A stretch of 42,059 bases of DNA from Cellulomonas sp. SG140 (GTDB lineage: Bacteria; Actinomycetota; Actinomycetes; Actinomycetales; Cellulomonadaceae): positions 1-42,059 of the forward strand of contig NZ_JANZLA010000014.1 in assembly GCF_025770785.1 (NCBI RefSeq). The letters are read 5' to 3'. A model generated the notes under the pieces. It saw only the letters and a program-made list of their open reading frames with translations, ran no database searches and had not been told where the DNA came from. The position numbers were made by a program, and so were the translations under genes. Shown piece by piece: positions 33,157-41,626 of the stretch. Every line of letters begins with the position of its first letter. Within the stretch, counting starts at the first letter, position 1.

Positions 33157-33293
33157 CGGCCGTCGTGGCCGGCGCCTCGTGGTGCTGTGCCCGAACGAGG
33201 TCTACGGGGCGGTGCGGCGCCCTCCATGGCGCCCCGGGTGCGCCGGGCTGGTGCCCGGCGGGACGGTGCGGCGGTCGGTGCCGCCGCTCGCCG

Positions 33294-33818
33294 TCACTGG
33301 GTGACGAAGTTCGTCAGGTAGAGGTCCATCACCTCCCCCTTGTAGGCCTTCTCCAGGGAGGTCAGCAGCTCCGCCTTCATCTTGTCCCGGGTGGCGGGGT
33401 CGGAGACCTCGGCCACCGTGTGGCCGGAGAACTCCGCGATCGCCAGGTCCAGGGCGCGCGACGGGTTGGGAGCCGCCTTGGTGGCCTTGGTCAGCTGCAG
33501 GCCCATGCCCAGGCGCAGGTAGTGCCCGTCGGCCAGGTTGATGCTGATCGCATCGACCGTGAGCACCTCACCGGCCACCGGCGTCGGGGTGGCGTGCGCC
33601 TTGGGCGTGCCGCCGGTGGGTCGCAGGAAGAACCAGTACCCCGCGCCGCCGCCGAGCAGCAGCACGACCACCAGCACGACGACCAGGAGCTTCTTGGACT
33701 TCTTCGGCTTCTTGTCCGCCGGCGGCTCGGCCGGCGTGCGGGAGCCGATGGTCGAGGACGGCGACGACGGCCGCGGGGCGCCGATCTTCTGCGAGATGAT
33801 CCGCTGCTCGGTGGGCAC
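33294..33818 (-). CDS. fliL: Flagellar basal-body associated protein FliL
   Basis: FliL supports stator function around the motor. The protein has 174 residues from GTG 33818, with GAAGGAGGAG just upstream. A charged, Pro/Lys-rich cytoplasmic stretch precedes one membrane span (about 44-67). The periplasm-side domain has VDAISINLADGHYLRLGMGLQLTKA and ends DLYLTNFVTQ, the typical FliL C-terminus. The gene lies between motB and fliM, as in many flagellar operons. Confidence 0.93.
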   Translation of the reverse strand: MPTEQRIISQKIGAPRPSSPSSTIGSRTPAEPPADKKPKKSKKLLVVVLVVVLLLGGGAGYWFFLRPTGGTPKAHATPTPVAGEVLTVDAISINLADGHYLRLGMGLQLTKATKAAPNPSRALDLAIAEFSGHTVAEVSDPATRDKMKAELLTSLEKAYKGEVMDLYLTNFVTQ

Positions 33819-33872
33819 TGGCTCCTCCTTCGGGTGTCTGGTTCGGGTGGCTGGTTCGAGAGTCTCGGTGGG

Positions 33873-34787
33873 TCAGCCGCCGGCCGCGACGATCGGCAGC
33901 AGCTTGCGGACGGCGTCGGGTGCGCTGGACAGCACCACCAGGTCCACCCGCCGGTTGGCCGCGAGCGCCTGGTCGTCGGCACCCGGCACCTCCGGGCGGG
34001 CGTCACCGAAGCCGACCGCCATGATCCGGTCCGCCGGCATGCCGTCGGACTCGACCAGCCGGCGCAGCACCTGCGTGGCCCGGTCGGAGGACAGCTCCCA
34101 GTTGGTGGCGTACTTGCCCGAGCCGGACACCGGCAGCGTGTTGGCGTGCCCCTCGATGGACACCTGCTCGGTGATGCCGCGCAGCGTGGGCGAGAGGGTG
34201 TCGATCACCCGCTGGGACGTGGGCGTCAGCTGGGCCGACTCGGGGCCGAAGAACACGTCCTGGGCGACCAGGCCGATGATCAGACCGCGCTCGGTGATCT
34301 TGTAGTCCACCGCGTCGCTGAGGCCGACGGCGCCGAGCTCCGACTTGATCGCGTCGCGGATCTGCTCCAGGTGCGCCGCCTCGGCCCGCGCCGCGAGCAG
34401 CAGCTTCGGGTCCGTCGTCGGCGAGCTCGCGGCCGGCTGCGCCCCCGCCGCCTGCGGGGCGCTCGCCTGCTGGCCCAGGCCCTTGTCGGCGGTGACCAGG
34501 CCGGCGGTCCCCACCTCGTTGGCGTTCGTCGCGGCACTGACGCCGTCGAGCACGCCCGGGTTCGACTCGAGCACCGAGCTGTGCACCGTGCCCTGCCCGA
34601 AGCCGGTCGCCAGCGAGTCGCGCAGCGCCGTGAACTTCTGCTGGTCCACCTGGCTGATCGCGAACAGCACGATGAACAGGCCCATCAGCACGGTCATCAT
34701 GTCCGAGTAGCTGACCGCCCAGCGCTCGGCGTTGGTGTGCTCCTCGTCGTCGACCTTCTTGCGCCGACGGCGCGGCGGGGTGCTCAT
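33873..34787 (-). CDS. motB: Flagellar stator protein MotB
   Basis: MotB anchors the proton-driven stator to peptidoglycan. The protein has 304 residues. One membrane span near 27-45 carries the proton-binding Asp29 in SYSDMMTVLMGLF. A linker with Ala/Gln-rich sequence leads to an OmpA-like peptidoglycan-binding domain (about 175-290) with VSIEGHANTLP and NWELSSDRATQVLRRL. The start overlaps the motA stop by 4 bp. The plug and linker region is not otherwise unusual. Confidence 0.95.
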   Translation of the reverse strand: MSTPPRRRRKKVDDEEHTNAERWAVSYSDMMTVLMGLFIVLFAISQVDQQKFTALRDSLATGFGQGTVHSSVLESNPGVLDGVSAATNANEVGTAGLVTADKGLGQQASAPQAAGAQPAASSPTTDPKLLLAARAEAAHLEQIRDAIKSELGAVGLSDAVDYKITERGLIIGLVAQDVFFGPESAQLTPTSQRVIDTLSPTLRGITEQVSIEGHANTLPVSGSGKYATNWELSSDRATQVLRRLVESDGMPADRIMAVGFGDARPEVPGADDQALAANRRVDLVVLSSAPDAVRKLLPIVAAGG

Positions 34788-35563
34788 GCCGCCTTCTTCT
34801 CGCCGGCGGCACCACGTGCGTCGTCGGGCAGCAGGCTGCGCAGCCGCTCGCCGACCAGCCGGGGGTTGGCACCGGCCTGCACGGCCAGCAGCCCCTCGAG
34901 CGCGAGCTCCATCTGGGCGCACTCGAGGTCGGACATGCGGCGGATGCGGCTGCCGAGCGGCATCCAGACGACGTTGGCGGACAGCAGGCCCCACAGGGTG
35001 GCGACGAACGCCGAGGCGATCGACTCGCCGAGCTTGCTCGGGTCGGACAGGTTCTGCAGCACGTGCACCAGCGAGATGACGGTGCCGATGATGCCGATGG
35101 TCGGCGCGTAGCCCGCCATGTCGTGGAAGTACTTGGCGTGCATGCGGTCGAGCCGGCGCTTGGACGCGATCCGGTCCTCCAGCATCATCCGCAGGTCCTC
35201 GGGGTCCGTGCCGTCGATCGCCGACTGCAGGCCCGAGCGCAGGAACGGGTCGGTGATGGTGCGGGCCGCGTCCTCGAGCGCGAGCAGGCCCTCCCGCCGC
35301 GCCTTGTCCGCCAGGCTGACCAGGGTCTCGATGGTGCCCGACGGGTCCGGCGCCTTGCTGCGCAGCGCCGTGGGCACCGCCGCGAAGGAGCCCATCGCGT
35401 CCTTCAGCGTGTGGCCCATCAGGCCGACCGCCAGCGTGGTGACCCACACCAGCAGCAGCGGGCCGGGCAGCACGATGGCCATGGGAGGCGTGCCCTCGAT
35501 GAGCATCACCACGAAGACGGTGCCGAGGGCGACGCCCAGACCGATCAGACCTGCGGGATCCAT
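34784..35563 (-). CDS. motA: Flagellar stator protein MotA
   Basis: MotA forms the proton channel with MotB and pushes on FliG. The protein has 259 residues, with four membrane spans (about 5-23, 32-50, 150-170 and 183-203) and a charged cytoplasmic loop between spans 2 and 3 containing RREGLLALEDAARTITDPFLRSGLQ, where FliG contacts are expected. YAPTIGIIGTVISLVHVLQNL before span 3 is the family signature. The ATG shares one base with the flbD stop, and the end overlaps motB. Confidence 0.95.
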   Translation of the reverse strand: MDPAGLIGLGVALGTVFVVMLIEGTPPMAIVLPGPLLLVWVTTLAVGLMGHTLKDAMGSFAAVPTALRSKAPDPSGTIETLVSLADKARREGLLALEDAARTITDPFLRSGLQSAIDGTDPEDLRMMLEDRIASKRRLDRMHAKYFHDMAGYAPTIGIIGTVISLVHVLQNLSDPSKLGESIASAFVATLWGLLSANVVWMPLGSRIRRMSDLECAQMELALEGLLAVQAGANPRLVGERLRSLLPDDARGAAGEKKAA

Positions 35564-35889
35564 CAGCGCACCGTCCGGAGGTGGGCACGGCCCTCGTCGT
35601 GGGGACCCCGGGGGTCGGGCTCGTCGTCCGGACCGCCTTCGGGCTCGTCGTCCGACGGCACGGGCGCCAGGTGCACCGACTGCCGCTCGGTCTCGATCTG
35701 GCGGGCCCGGGCCAGCACCAGCGCCCGGTGCTCGGTGATGCGGGAGATCACCTCGCCCATCGACTCCTCGACGATGTACTTGCTGCCGTCGATGAGCGTC
35801 AGGATCGTGTCCGGCGCGCTCTCGACGCGCTGGACCAGATCGGGGTTCACCCCGAAGAGTCCGCCGTTGAGGCGCGTCACGATGATCAC
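35563..35889 (-). CDS. flbD: FlbD family flagellar protein
   Basis: The protein has 108 residues from GTG 35889. The first ~65 residues match the FlbD family (IIVTRLNGGLFGVNPDLVQRVESAPDTILTLIDGSKYIVEES), found next to motA in many Gram-positive and spirochaete flagellar operons. Its biochemical role is not firmly established; it is not the Caulobacter regulator of the same name. The C-terminal ~40 residues are acidic and proline-rich. The stop shares a base with the motA start. Confidence 0.88.
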   Translation of the reverse strand: MIIVTRLNGGLFGVNPDLVQRVESAPDTILTLIDGSKYIVEESMGEVISRITEHRALVLARARQIETERQSVHLAPVPSDDEPEGGPDDEPDPRGPHDEGRAHLRTVR

Positions 35890-35931
35890 GGTGGTCCCGT
35901 CCCTGGTCCCTGCACTCGGCTGGATGCCGTT

Positions 35932-35949
35932 GAGCCCGTCCGTGGGCTC
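35932..35949 (-). terminator. Weak hairpin before flbD
   Basis: A 6-bp inverted repeat (gagccc / gggctc) with a 6-nt loop lies in the 102-nt gap between the M15 peptidase stop and flbD. It may attenuate transcription between hook and motor genes, but it is too short to be certain. Confidence 0.3.
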
Positions 35950-35991
35950 GTTGCCTTCCCGATCGGCCGTGCGCCCTGCCTGCTGAGGACT

Positions 35992-36600
35992 TCAGCCCGC
36001 CGGGTGGTAGGCCCAGTGCCAGCTCTCGCCGGGCACGTCGGCCTGGAAGCCGTACGACGGCGCGTTGCGCTGCATCCACGCCTGCGCGGCGCCGTTCAGC
36101 TGCAGGTCGGCGGCGATGCCCCAGCCGTGCTCGCTGGTGCCGGGCTTCGCGGCGAGACCGCCCTGCGAGTACAGGCCCTTGGTGGCGGCCAGCTGCACCT
36201 GCTCGTCGTACGGCCGGTACGTCTCGGTGATGCCGACGGTGACGCCGTCGGCCTTCGCTGCGGCGATCAGCTTGGTCATCGCGGCGGCGGCCGGGGCCCA
36301 CATCTTCTTGCCGGTGTCCCCCACCGGGGCGAGCGCGGAGTCGGGCACGTGGCCGTTGCCGTAGGCGGCCAGGTCGGTGGGCACCCGGTTGGCGCCCAGG
36401 GTTCCCGTGGCCGACGACGACGAGGACTTCGCCAGCTCCTGCGCGAGCACGTCCGAGAACGCGGTGCTGCTCGTCGAGCCGGCCACCGCCGTGGCTGTGC
36501 TCGAGGGGCTCGAGCCAGCCACGACGGGTGGGCCGGACACCAGGGACTGCAGCTGCAGCACCCGGGCGGAGATCTGCGAGATCTGGGAGAGACCGTCCAT
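35992..36600 (-). CDS. M15 family peptidase in flagellar operon
   Basis: The protein has 202 residues. The N-terminal ~65 residues (MDGLSQISQISARVLQLQ, then Ser/Ala-rich, then FSDVLAQELAK) resemble the amphipathic start of exported flagellar assembly proteins, and there is no signal peptide. The C-terminal domain is a zinc D-Ala-D-Ala carboxypeptidase-type (VanY/M15) fold: ETYRPYDEQ, SEHGWGIAADL with the zinc His and Asp, and GESWHWAY with the catalytic Glu and zinc His. It probably trims peptidoglycan to let the rod pass and leaves through the flagellar export apparatus, a role played elsewhere by FlgJ. That role is an inference from position between flgE and flbD. Confidence 0.8.
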   Translation of the reverse strand: MDGLSQISQISARVLQLQSLVSGPPVVAGSSPSSTATAVAGSTSSTAFSDVLAQELAKSSSSSATGTLGANRVPTDLAAYGNGHVPDSALAPVGDTGKKMWAPAAAAMTKLIAAAKADGVTVGITETYRPYDEQVQLAATKGLYSQGGLAAKPGTSEHGWGIAADLQLNGAAQAWMQRNAPSYGFQADVPGESWHWAYHPAG

Positions 36601-36608
36601 CAGGCGGC

Positions 36609-37793
36609 TCAGCGCTTGAGGTTGACGAGCTCCTGCAGGACCTCGTCGGACGTGGTGATCACGCGGGAGTTCGCCTGGAACCCGCGCTGGGCGACGATCA
36701 GGTTGGTGAACTCGCTGGACAGGTCGACGTTGGACATCTCCAGCGCGCCACCGGCGAGCGTGCCGCGGCCGCCGGTGCCGGCCGCGCCGAGCTGCGGGTT
36801 GCCGGAGTTCACCGTGGTGGTGAACAGCGAGCCACCAGCCTTCTCCAGGCCCGCCGGGTTGGTGAACGACGCGAGCGCGATGCGGCCGATCACCTGCTTG
36901 AGCCCGTTGCTGAACGCACCGGTGATGGTGCCGTCGCTGCCGAGGGAGAAGGACTGGAGCGTGCCGGCCGCCTGACCGTTCTGCGTGCTGGCCGCCACGG
37001 TGTCCAGGCCGGCGAAACCGGTCAGCTTGGAGATGTCGACCGTCACACCGCCGACCGCGAAGGTGCCCGGCGAGGTGAGGGCGCCGCTCGCGTCGAACGT
37101 CACCGGGCCGTAGGCGTTCGTGCTGGTGCCGTCCGTGGCGGACATCGACCAGCCGCCGGCCGCCTTGGTGAAGGTCAGGTTGAGCTGCCGCTCGTTACCG
37201 GTCGAGTCGAACACGCCGATGGCGCGTGTGATGGTCGTGCCTGTGGCCGCGGCCGAGTCGAGGTTGCCGGTGTACGTGGCCTGGGAGCTGGCGACCGCCG
37301 CCATGAGAGTGCCGGCCGGCACCTTGAGGTCCGTCAGCGGGCCGTTGGTGTCGATGACGCCGTTGGTGGCGGCCCAGCCCTGCACCAGGGCACCCTCCCC
37401 CGGCAGCACCATCTGGCCGGTGGAGTCGAAGTCGAACGACCCGGCGCGCGTGTAGTACGTCTGGCCGCCCTTGCGGACGGCGAAGAACCCGTCGCCCTGG
37501 ATCATCATGTCGGTGCTGCGGCCGGTCAGCTGCGAGGCCCCCTGCGAGAAGCTCGTCGTGATGCCGGCCACCCGCACGCCCAGGCCCACCTGCGCCGGGT
37601 TGGTGCCGCCGACGCCGGCGCCCGGCTGCGCACCGCCGGCGTTGGAGACGAGCTGGCTGAGGGTGTCCTGGAACTGGATCTGCGAGCTCTTGAAGCCCGT
37701 GGTGTTGACGTTGGCGATGTTGTTGCCGGTGACGTCGAGCATCGTCTGGTGGCTGCGCAGACCGCTGATGCCGGAGAAGAGCGAGCGAAGCAT
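36609..37793 (-). CDS. flgE: Flagellar hook protein FlgE
   Basis: FlgE builds the hook. The protein has 394 residues. The N-terminal D0 region (LFSGISGLRSHQTMLDVTGNNIANVNTTGFKSS) and the C-terminal D0 region (NVDLSSEFTNLIVAQRGFQANSRVITTSDEVLQELVNLKR) are the flagellar rod/hook signatures. Between them lies the FlgE-type GDGFFAVRKGGQTYYTRAGSF segment and a variable middle. An AGGGAC site lies 6 nt before ATG 37793. It follows flgD by 26 nt. Confidence 0.96.
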   Translation of the reverse strand: MLRSLFSGISGLRSHQTMLDVTGNNIANVNTTGFKSSQIQFQDTLSQLVSNAGGAQPGAGVGGTNPAQVGLGVRVAGITTSFSQGASQLTGRSTDMMIQGDGFFAVRKGGQTYYTRAGSFDFDSTGQMVLPGEGALVQGWAATNGVIDTNGPLTDLKVPAGTLMAAVASSQATYTGNLDSAAATGTTITRAIGVFDSTGNERQLNLTFTKAAGGWSMSATDGTSTNAYGPVTFDASGALTSPGTFAVGGVTVDISKLTGFAGLDTVAASTQNGQAAGTLQSFSLGSDGTITGAFSNGLKQVIGRIALASFTNPAGLEKAGGSLFTTTVNSGNPQLGAAGTGGRGTLAGGALEMSNVDLSSEFTNLIVAQRGFQANSRVITTSDEVLQELVNLKR

Positions 37794-37819
37794 GGTGGTG
37801 TCCCTTCGGGTGGAGCGGG

Positions 37820-38257
37820 TCAGGCGCTGGCGGAGGTGCCGGCAGACGTGCTGGACGGGGTGACGGTGCGGACGGCGTCGAGGCTGACGTCGGTGGTGCC
37901 GACCGTGAGGGTCGGCACGGTGGAGGTGTAGGAGACGCCGGACACGACGCCCTTCTGGGTGGTGCCGTTCGCGTCGTTCCAGGTCACGTCGTGGCCGACG
38001 AGCGTGGCGGCGGCCACCCGCATCTGCAGCGCGAACTGGTCCTGAGCGTTGGTGGTCAGCTCGGTCAGGCTCTGCATGGTCGACATCTGGGTGGTCTGCG
38101 TCATCATCGCCGAGGTGTCCATCGGCGAGCTGGGGTCCTGGTTCTTCAGCTGGGCGATCAGCAGCTGCATGAACGCCTTGCTGTCCAGCTGGGTCTTGTC
38201 CTTCGGGGCCGTGGCGGCCGTCCGGTCGGACGTGAGGTACGAGACGTCGATGCTCAT
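37820..38257 (-). CDS. flgD: Hook capping protein FlgD, short form
   Basis: FlgD caps the growing hook so that FlgE subunits assemble. The protein has 145 residues. The N-terminal FlgD region is clear: KAFMQLLIAQLKNQDPSSPMDTSAMMTQTTQMSTMQSL. The remaining ~75 residues contain a short beta-rich segment (LVGHDVTWND, GVVSGVSYTS). It lacks the extra C-terminal domain of ~220-residue enterobacterial FlgD but matches the short version found in many Gram-positives. Confidence 0.92.
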   Translation of the reverse strand: MSIDVSYLTSDRTAATAPKDKTQLDSKAFMQLLIAQLKNQDPSSPMDTSAMMTQTTQMSTMQSLTELTTNAQDQFALQMRVAAATLVGHDVTWNDANGTTQKGVVSGVSYTSTVPTLTVGTTDVSLDAVRTVTPSSTSAGTSASA

Positions 38258-38307
38258 GCGGGTCTCCCTGGTGGGCTGAGGGTCGGCGGGGCCGGGGGCG
38301 GTGGGGG

Positions 38308-39837
38308 TCAGACGAGGAGGTCGAGACCTCCGGGCCGGACCCCGCCGGCGCCGGGTGCCGGTCCGCGCTGGGTGGCCGGTGCGCCGGTCCACGGTCCGGT
38401 GCGGTCGTCCGACGGCCGGGCCGGTGCGCCATGACGGTCGCCCGAGCGGCCGTCGGGCTGGCTGCCGGACTGGCCGGCCGCCGGGCCGCCCGTCCCCGGA
38501 CGACCGCTGTCGGGGCCGGAGCTCCCGGTGTCGACCGTGATGCCGGCGGCGGACAGGTCCTTGCGCAGGTCGGACAGGGCGCCGCGGAGGGCGTCCTTCG
38601 CCGCGTCGGTCGCCCCGGCGAGCTCCACCCGGACGGACTGGGCGGTGATGTGGGCGACCACCCGGACGGTGCCGAGGTTCTCCGGGTCCAGCGGGACCGA
38701 CAGCACGTGGTGACCGGCGGCCAGGCCGGTCAGCGAGCGCAGTCGGGCGCCGAGCTGGTCCGCGACGGGCAGCGGCGTCGAGCCCTGGGGCGCCGCCTGG
38801 GCGGCGGCCGTCGCGGCCCCGGTGGACGCAGATACAGTCGGCGCGGAGGCGGCGGTGACCGGCAAGGCGGCCTGCGCGGCGGTGGTGCCGGCCGCGTCCA
38901 CCCGCACGGTCGCGGTCGCGGTCGCGTCAGGGACGGCAGAGGCCGGCTGGCTCGCGGTGCCGACCGGCGCGGTGGCGGTCGCAGCGGGGGCGTCCGGTGC
39001 GCGGTGGTCGGCGGCGGTCCGGGCGCCGCTGGTGCCGGTCTCGGCGGCGGCGTTCCCCGCGCTCGGCGTCGCGGTGACCGCAGCGGCGGTGGCACCGGCG
39101 GCGAGGGTCTGCCGGTCCGCACCGACGCGGCCCGGCTGACCCGAGGCGGGCTCGCCGGCTCCCGTCGGGAGGGTGGTGCTGGCCGACGTGCCGGCCGTCG
39201 GTGCGCCCGCGGTCCCGGCTGCACCGGCTCCGACCGCGGTCGCGCCAGCGACGGCGGGCGAGGACGGCACCGCGGCAGCGGGGGATGCCGCCGTCGTCGC
39301 CTGCCCCGCCGCCGTGGCCGTGACCGCAGCCGTGGTCGTCGTCACCGCGGCACCGGCCGCGGCGAGCTGGGCGGCCGTCTGCGCGGTTCCGCTCTGCGCC
39401 GCGGTGCCCTGGACGGCGGTGCTCTGCGTCGCCGCACCCTGCGTGGCCGTCGCGGTCGCCGTGCCGGCGGACCCGGTCGCCGACGACGCGGCCGACGAGC
39501 CCGCCGCCGCGCCGTCCGCCTGTCCACCCGTCGTCACCGCGTCGCTCCCCGACTCCGCACGCGTGCCCCTGCCGGCGGGCCGGTCCCGGCGGTCCACCGC
39601 CCGGTCGGCACCGCGGTCCGCCACCCGCTCGGGGCGGGCGTCGGGGCGGGCGTCGCTGCCGCGGTCGGCACGGTCGGCCCGGTCGGCCCGGTCGGCGCCC
39701 GGCGCCGGCACGCTGCGTGCCGTGCTCGCCAGGTGTGCGGCCAGCAGGTCGTCGAACCCGCTGCCGCTGGTCTGCGCAGCGGCGTACCGGGCGGGCCGCA
39801 CCGCCGGGGCGGCCGGCGTGACCGTCGTCGTGCTCAT
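38308..39837 (-). CDS. fliK: Hook-length control protein FliK
   Basis: FliK measures hook length and triggers the FlhB switch. The protein has 509 residues. About residues 1-380 are low-complexity Ala/Thr/Gly-rich, as expected for a stretched molecular ruler, and include an (ADR)n run near 48-60. The C-terminal domain (about 380-450) has LSVPLDPENLGTVRVVAHITAQSVRVEL, the FliK/Flg_hook core. A Gly/Pro-rich tail follows. The gene is unusually uniform in composition, so insertion or loss of repeats is likely between strains. The start overlaps the fliJ stop by 4 bp. Confidence 0.9.
   Translation of the reverse strand: MSTTTVTPAAPAVRPARYAAAQTSGSGFDDLLAAHLASTARSVPAPGADRADRADRADRGSDARPDARPERVADRGADRAVDRRDRPAGRGTRAESGSDAVTTGGQADGAAAGSSAASSATGSAGTATATATQGAATQSTAVQGTAAQSGTAQTAAQLAAAGAAVTTTTAAVTATAAGQATTAASPAAAVPSSPAVAGATAVGAGAAGTAGAPTAGTSASTTLPTGAGEPASGQPGRVGADRQTLAAGATAAAVTATPSAGNAAAETGTSGARTAADHRAPDAPAATATAPVGTASQPASAVPDATATATVRVDAAGTTAAQAALPVTAASAPTVSASTGAATAAAQAAPQGSTPLPVADQLGARLRSLTGLAAGHHVLSVPLDPENLGTVRVVAHITAQSVRVELAGATDAAKDALRGALSDLRKDLSAAGITVDTGSSGPDSGRPGTGGPAAGQSGSQPDGRSGDRHGAPARPSDDRTGPWTGAPATQRGPAPGAGGVRPGGLDLLV
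39662..39697. repeat. Four 9-bp tandem repeats in fliK
   Basis: Four units of cggtcggcN run from 39662 to 39697 without gaps and encode the Ala-Asp-Arg repeats of FliK. Unit gain or loss keeps the frame and would change ruler length by three residues. Confidence 0.8.
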
Positions 39838-40280
39838 GCCTGCGTCCCCTCGTCGTCGCGTCCGGGGACGCCGCCGTCCGTGCGACCGCGGGCCGCCGCC
39901 TCGTCCAGGACGTGCTGCTCGGCCCGGCCCTCGGCCAGGCGCTCGCGCTCCTCGTGGTGCTCCGCCAGCCGCTCGACGGCCCGCAGGTCCCGCCGCGCGG
40001 CCGACCAGGCGTCCCGGCGCTCGTCCGCGACGCGGTCCGCCTCCGCCGCCTCGGCCGAGCGCTCGGCGAGCAGGCTGGACAGCGCCAGCCGGGACGCGAT
40101 GGTGGCGTGGAACAGGACCTGGTCGACCGGCTCGCCGGTCGCGGCCAGCCGCTGCAGGGTGTCGTCGGCCGCGGCCCGCCGCTCGCGCCGGCGCCGCTCC
40201 GCCTGGCCGAGCTCGGCGGCGGCCGTCTCCTCGCGGAACGTGCGCACGCGCAGCAGCCCGCCCAGCCCGAACACGCTCAT
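39834..40280 (-). CDS. fliJ: Flagellar export protein FliJ
   Basis: FliJ is the coiled-coil stalk that sits in the FliI ATPase ring and contacts FlhA. The protein has 148 residues, nearly all predicted charged helix rich in Arg, Glu and Ala, with heptad-like spacing (RVRTFREETAAAELGQAERRRRERRAAADD). Sequence identity within the family is low, so the call rests on size, coiled-coil character and position between fliI and fliK, overlapping each by 4 bp. Confidence 0.85.
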   Translation of the reverse strand: MSVFGLGGLLRVRTFREETAAAELGQAERRRRERRAAADDTLQRLAATGEPVDQVLFHATIASRLALSSLLAERSAEAAEADRVADERRDAWSAARRDLRAVERLAEHHEERERLAEGRAEQHVLDEAAARGRTDGGVPGRDDEGTQA

Positions 40281-41626
40281 GCCGCGCCTCCCTCCATCGC
40301 CGCGACCAGGGCGGACAGCCGCTGCCACGACTGCTCGGCCGGCGCACGCTCCGCCATGTCCTGGCACAGGAACGCCTCGATCGCGTCGGCGTGGGCCAGG
40401 GCGGTGTCCACCTGCCGGTTGGACCCCGGCACGTAGGCACCGACGTCGATCAGGTCCTGCGCCTGGGACCGAGCCGCCAGCACGCTGCGCAGCCGCTGGG
40501 CCGCGGCCCGCTGCTCGCGGGACGTCACGCGGTTGGCCACCCGGCTGATCGATGCGAGCGCATCGACCGACGGGAAGTGACCGGCCACCGCCAGGCGGCG
40601 CTCCAGCACCACGTGCCCGTCGAGGATCGACCGGGCGGCGTCCGCCACCGGCTCGTTGTGGTCGTCGCCGTCCACCAGCACCGTGTACAGGCCGGTGACC
40701 GAGCCCCGCGGGCCGGTGCCGGCGCGCTCCAGCAGCCGCGCCAGCATGGCGAACGTGCTCGGCGGGTAGCCGCGGGTGGCCGGGGGCTCCCCGACGGACA
40801 GGCCCACCTCGCGCTGGGCCATCGCGACGCGGGTGAGCGAGTCCATCATCAGCACCACGTGCCGGCCCTCGTCGCGCAGCTGCTCGGCGATGCGGGTCGC
40901 CAGGAAGGCCGACCGCAGCCGCACCAGCGGCGGCTCGTCGGACGTCGCCACCACCACCACGGACCGCGCCAGCCCCTCCGGGCCCAGGTCGTCCTCGAGG
41001 AACTCGCGCACCTCACGGCCGCGCTCCCCCACCAGGGCGATCACCGAGACCTCCGCCTCGGTGCCCCGGGCGATCATCGACAGCAGGCTCGACTTGCCGA
41101 CGCCGGACCCGGCGAACAGGCCCAGCCGCTGCCCGCGGCCGACGCTCACCAGCGTGTCGAGCACGCGGACGCCCAGGTCGAGCGGGGTGTCCACGCGGGC
41201 GCGCTCCAGCGGGTGCGGTGCGGCGTGCTCCACCGGCAGCCAGCCGTCGGCCCGCAGCGGTCCGCGCCCGTCGATCGGCCGGCCCAGCCCGTCCAGCACG
41301 CGACCCAGCAGCCCGCGGCCCACCGGCGCGCACAGCGTCCCGCCCGTCGACCGCGCCGGCAGCCCGGCACGCAGCCCGTCGGCCGGGCCCAGCGGCAGGC
41401 ACCGCACGGCGCCGGCGGCCGTGGCGACCACCTCGGCCGGGATCGCCTCGGCACCGTCCCCGATCCGCAGCAGCCCGCCCACCGGCGCGTCCAGCCCGGA
41501 CACCTCGACGGACAGGCCGACGACGGACCGCACGGTTCCCACCCGCTCGGGCCGGGCGGCGGTCAGCACGCGCCCCCAGGTGGGCACGACGGCGGCGTCG
41601 GGCCGCACGGTGTCCAGCAGGCTCAT
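40277..41626 (-). CDS. fliI: Flagellar export ATPase FliI
   Basis: FliI is the hexameric ATPase of the flagellar type III export apparatus, related to the F1 beta subunit. The protein has 449 residues. Walker A is G173-SGVGKS-179, a Walker B-type segment is VVLMMDSLTRVA, and the family segments ALVGERGREVREF and PATRGYPPSTFAMLARLLERAG are intact. The C-terminal domain includes LIDVGAYVPGSN. It overlaps fliH upstream and fliJ downstream by 4 bp each. Confidence 0.97.
   Translation of the reverse strand: MSLLDTVRPDAAVVPTWGRVLTAARPERVGTVRSVVGLSVEVSGLDAPVGGLLRIGDGAEAIPAEVVATAAGAVRCLPLGPADGLRAGLPARSTGGTLCAPVGRGLLGRVLDGLGRPIDGRGPLRADGWLPVEHAAPHPLERARVDTPLDLGVRVLDTLVSVGRGQRLGLFAGSGVGKSSLLSMIARGTEAEVSVIALVGERGREVREFLEDDLGPEGLARSVVVVATSDEPPLVRLRSAFLATRIAEQLRDEGRHVVLMMDSLTRVAMAQREVGLSVGEPPATRGYPPSTFAMLARLLERAGTGPRGSVTGLYTVLVDGDDHNEPVADAARSILDGHVVLERRLAVAGHFPSVDALASISRVANRVTSREQRAAAQRLRSVLAARSQAQDLIDVGAYVPGSNRQVDTALAHADAIEAFLCQDMAERAPAEQSWQRLSALVAAMEGGAA

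Noticed and set aside
33157..33293. Possible small gene in the fliL-fliM gap
   Set aside because: Frames in this 137-bp gap are Arg/Pro-rich, without a ribosome binding site or conserved features; a short ggcgcc inverted repeat is the only structure.
39600..39760. Short repeats that might suggest a CRISPR array
   Set aside because: The repeats are 9-bp tandem units without spacers and lie inside the fliK reading frame. No CRISPR array or cas gene was seen in the window.
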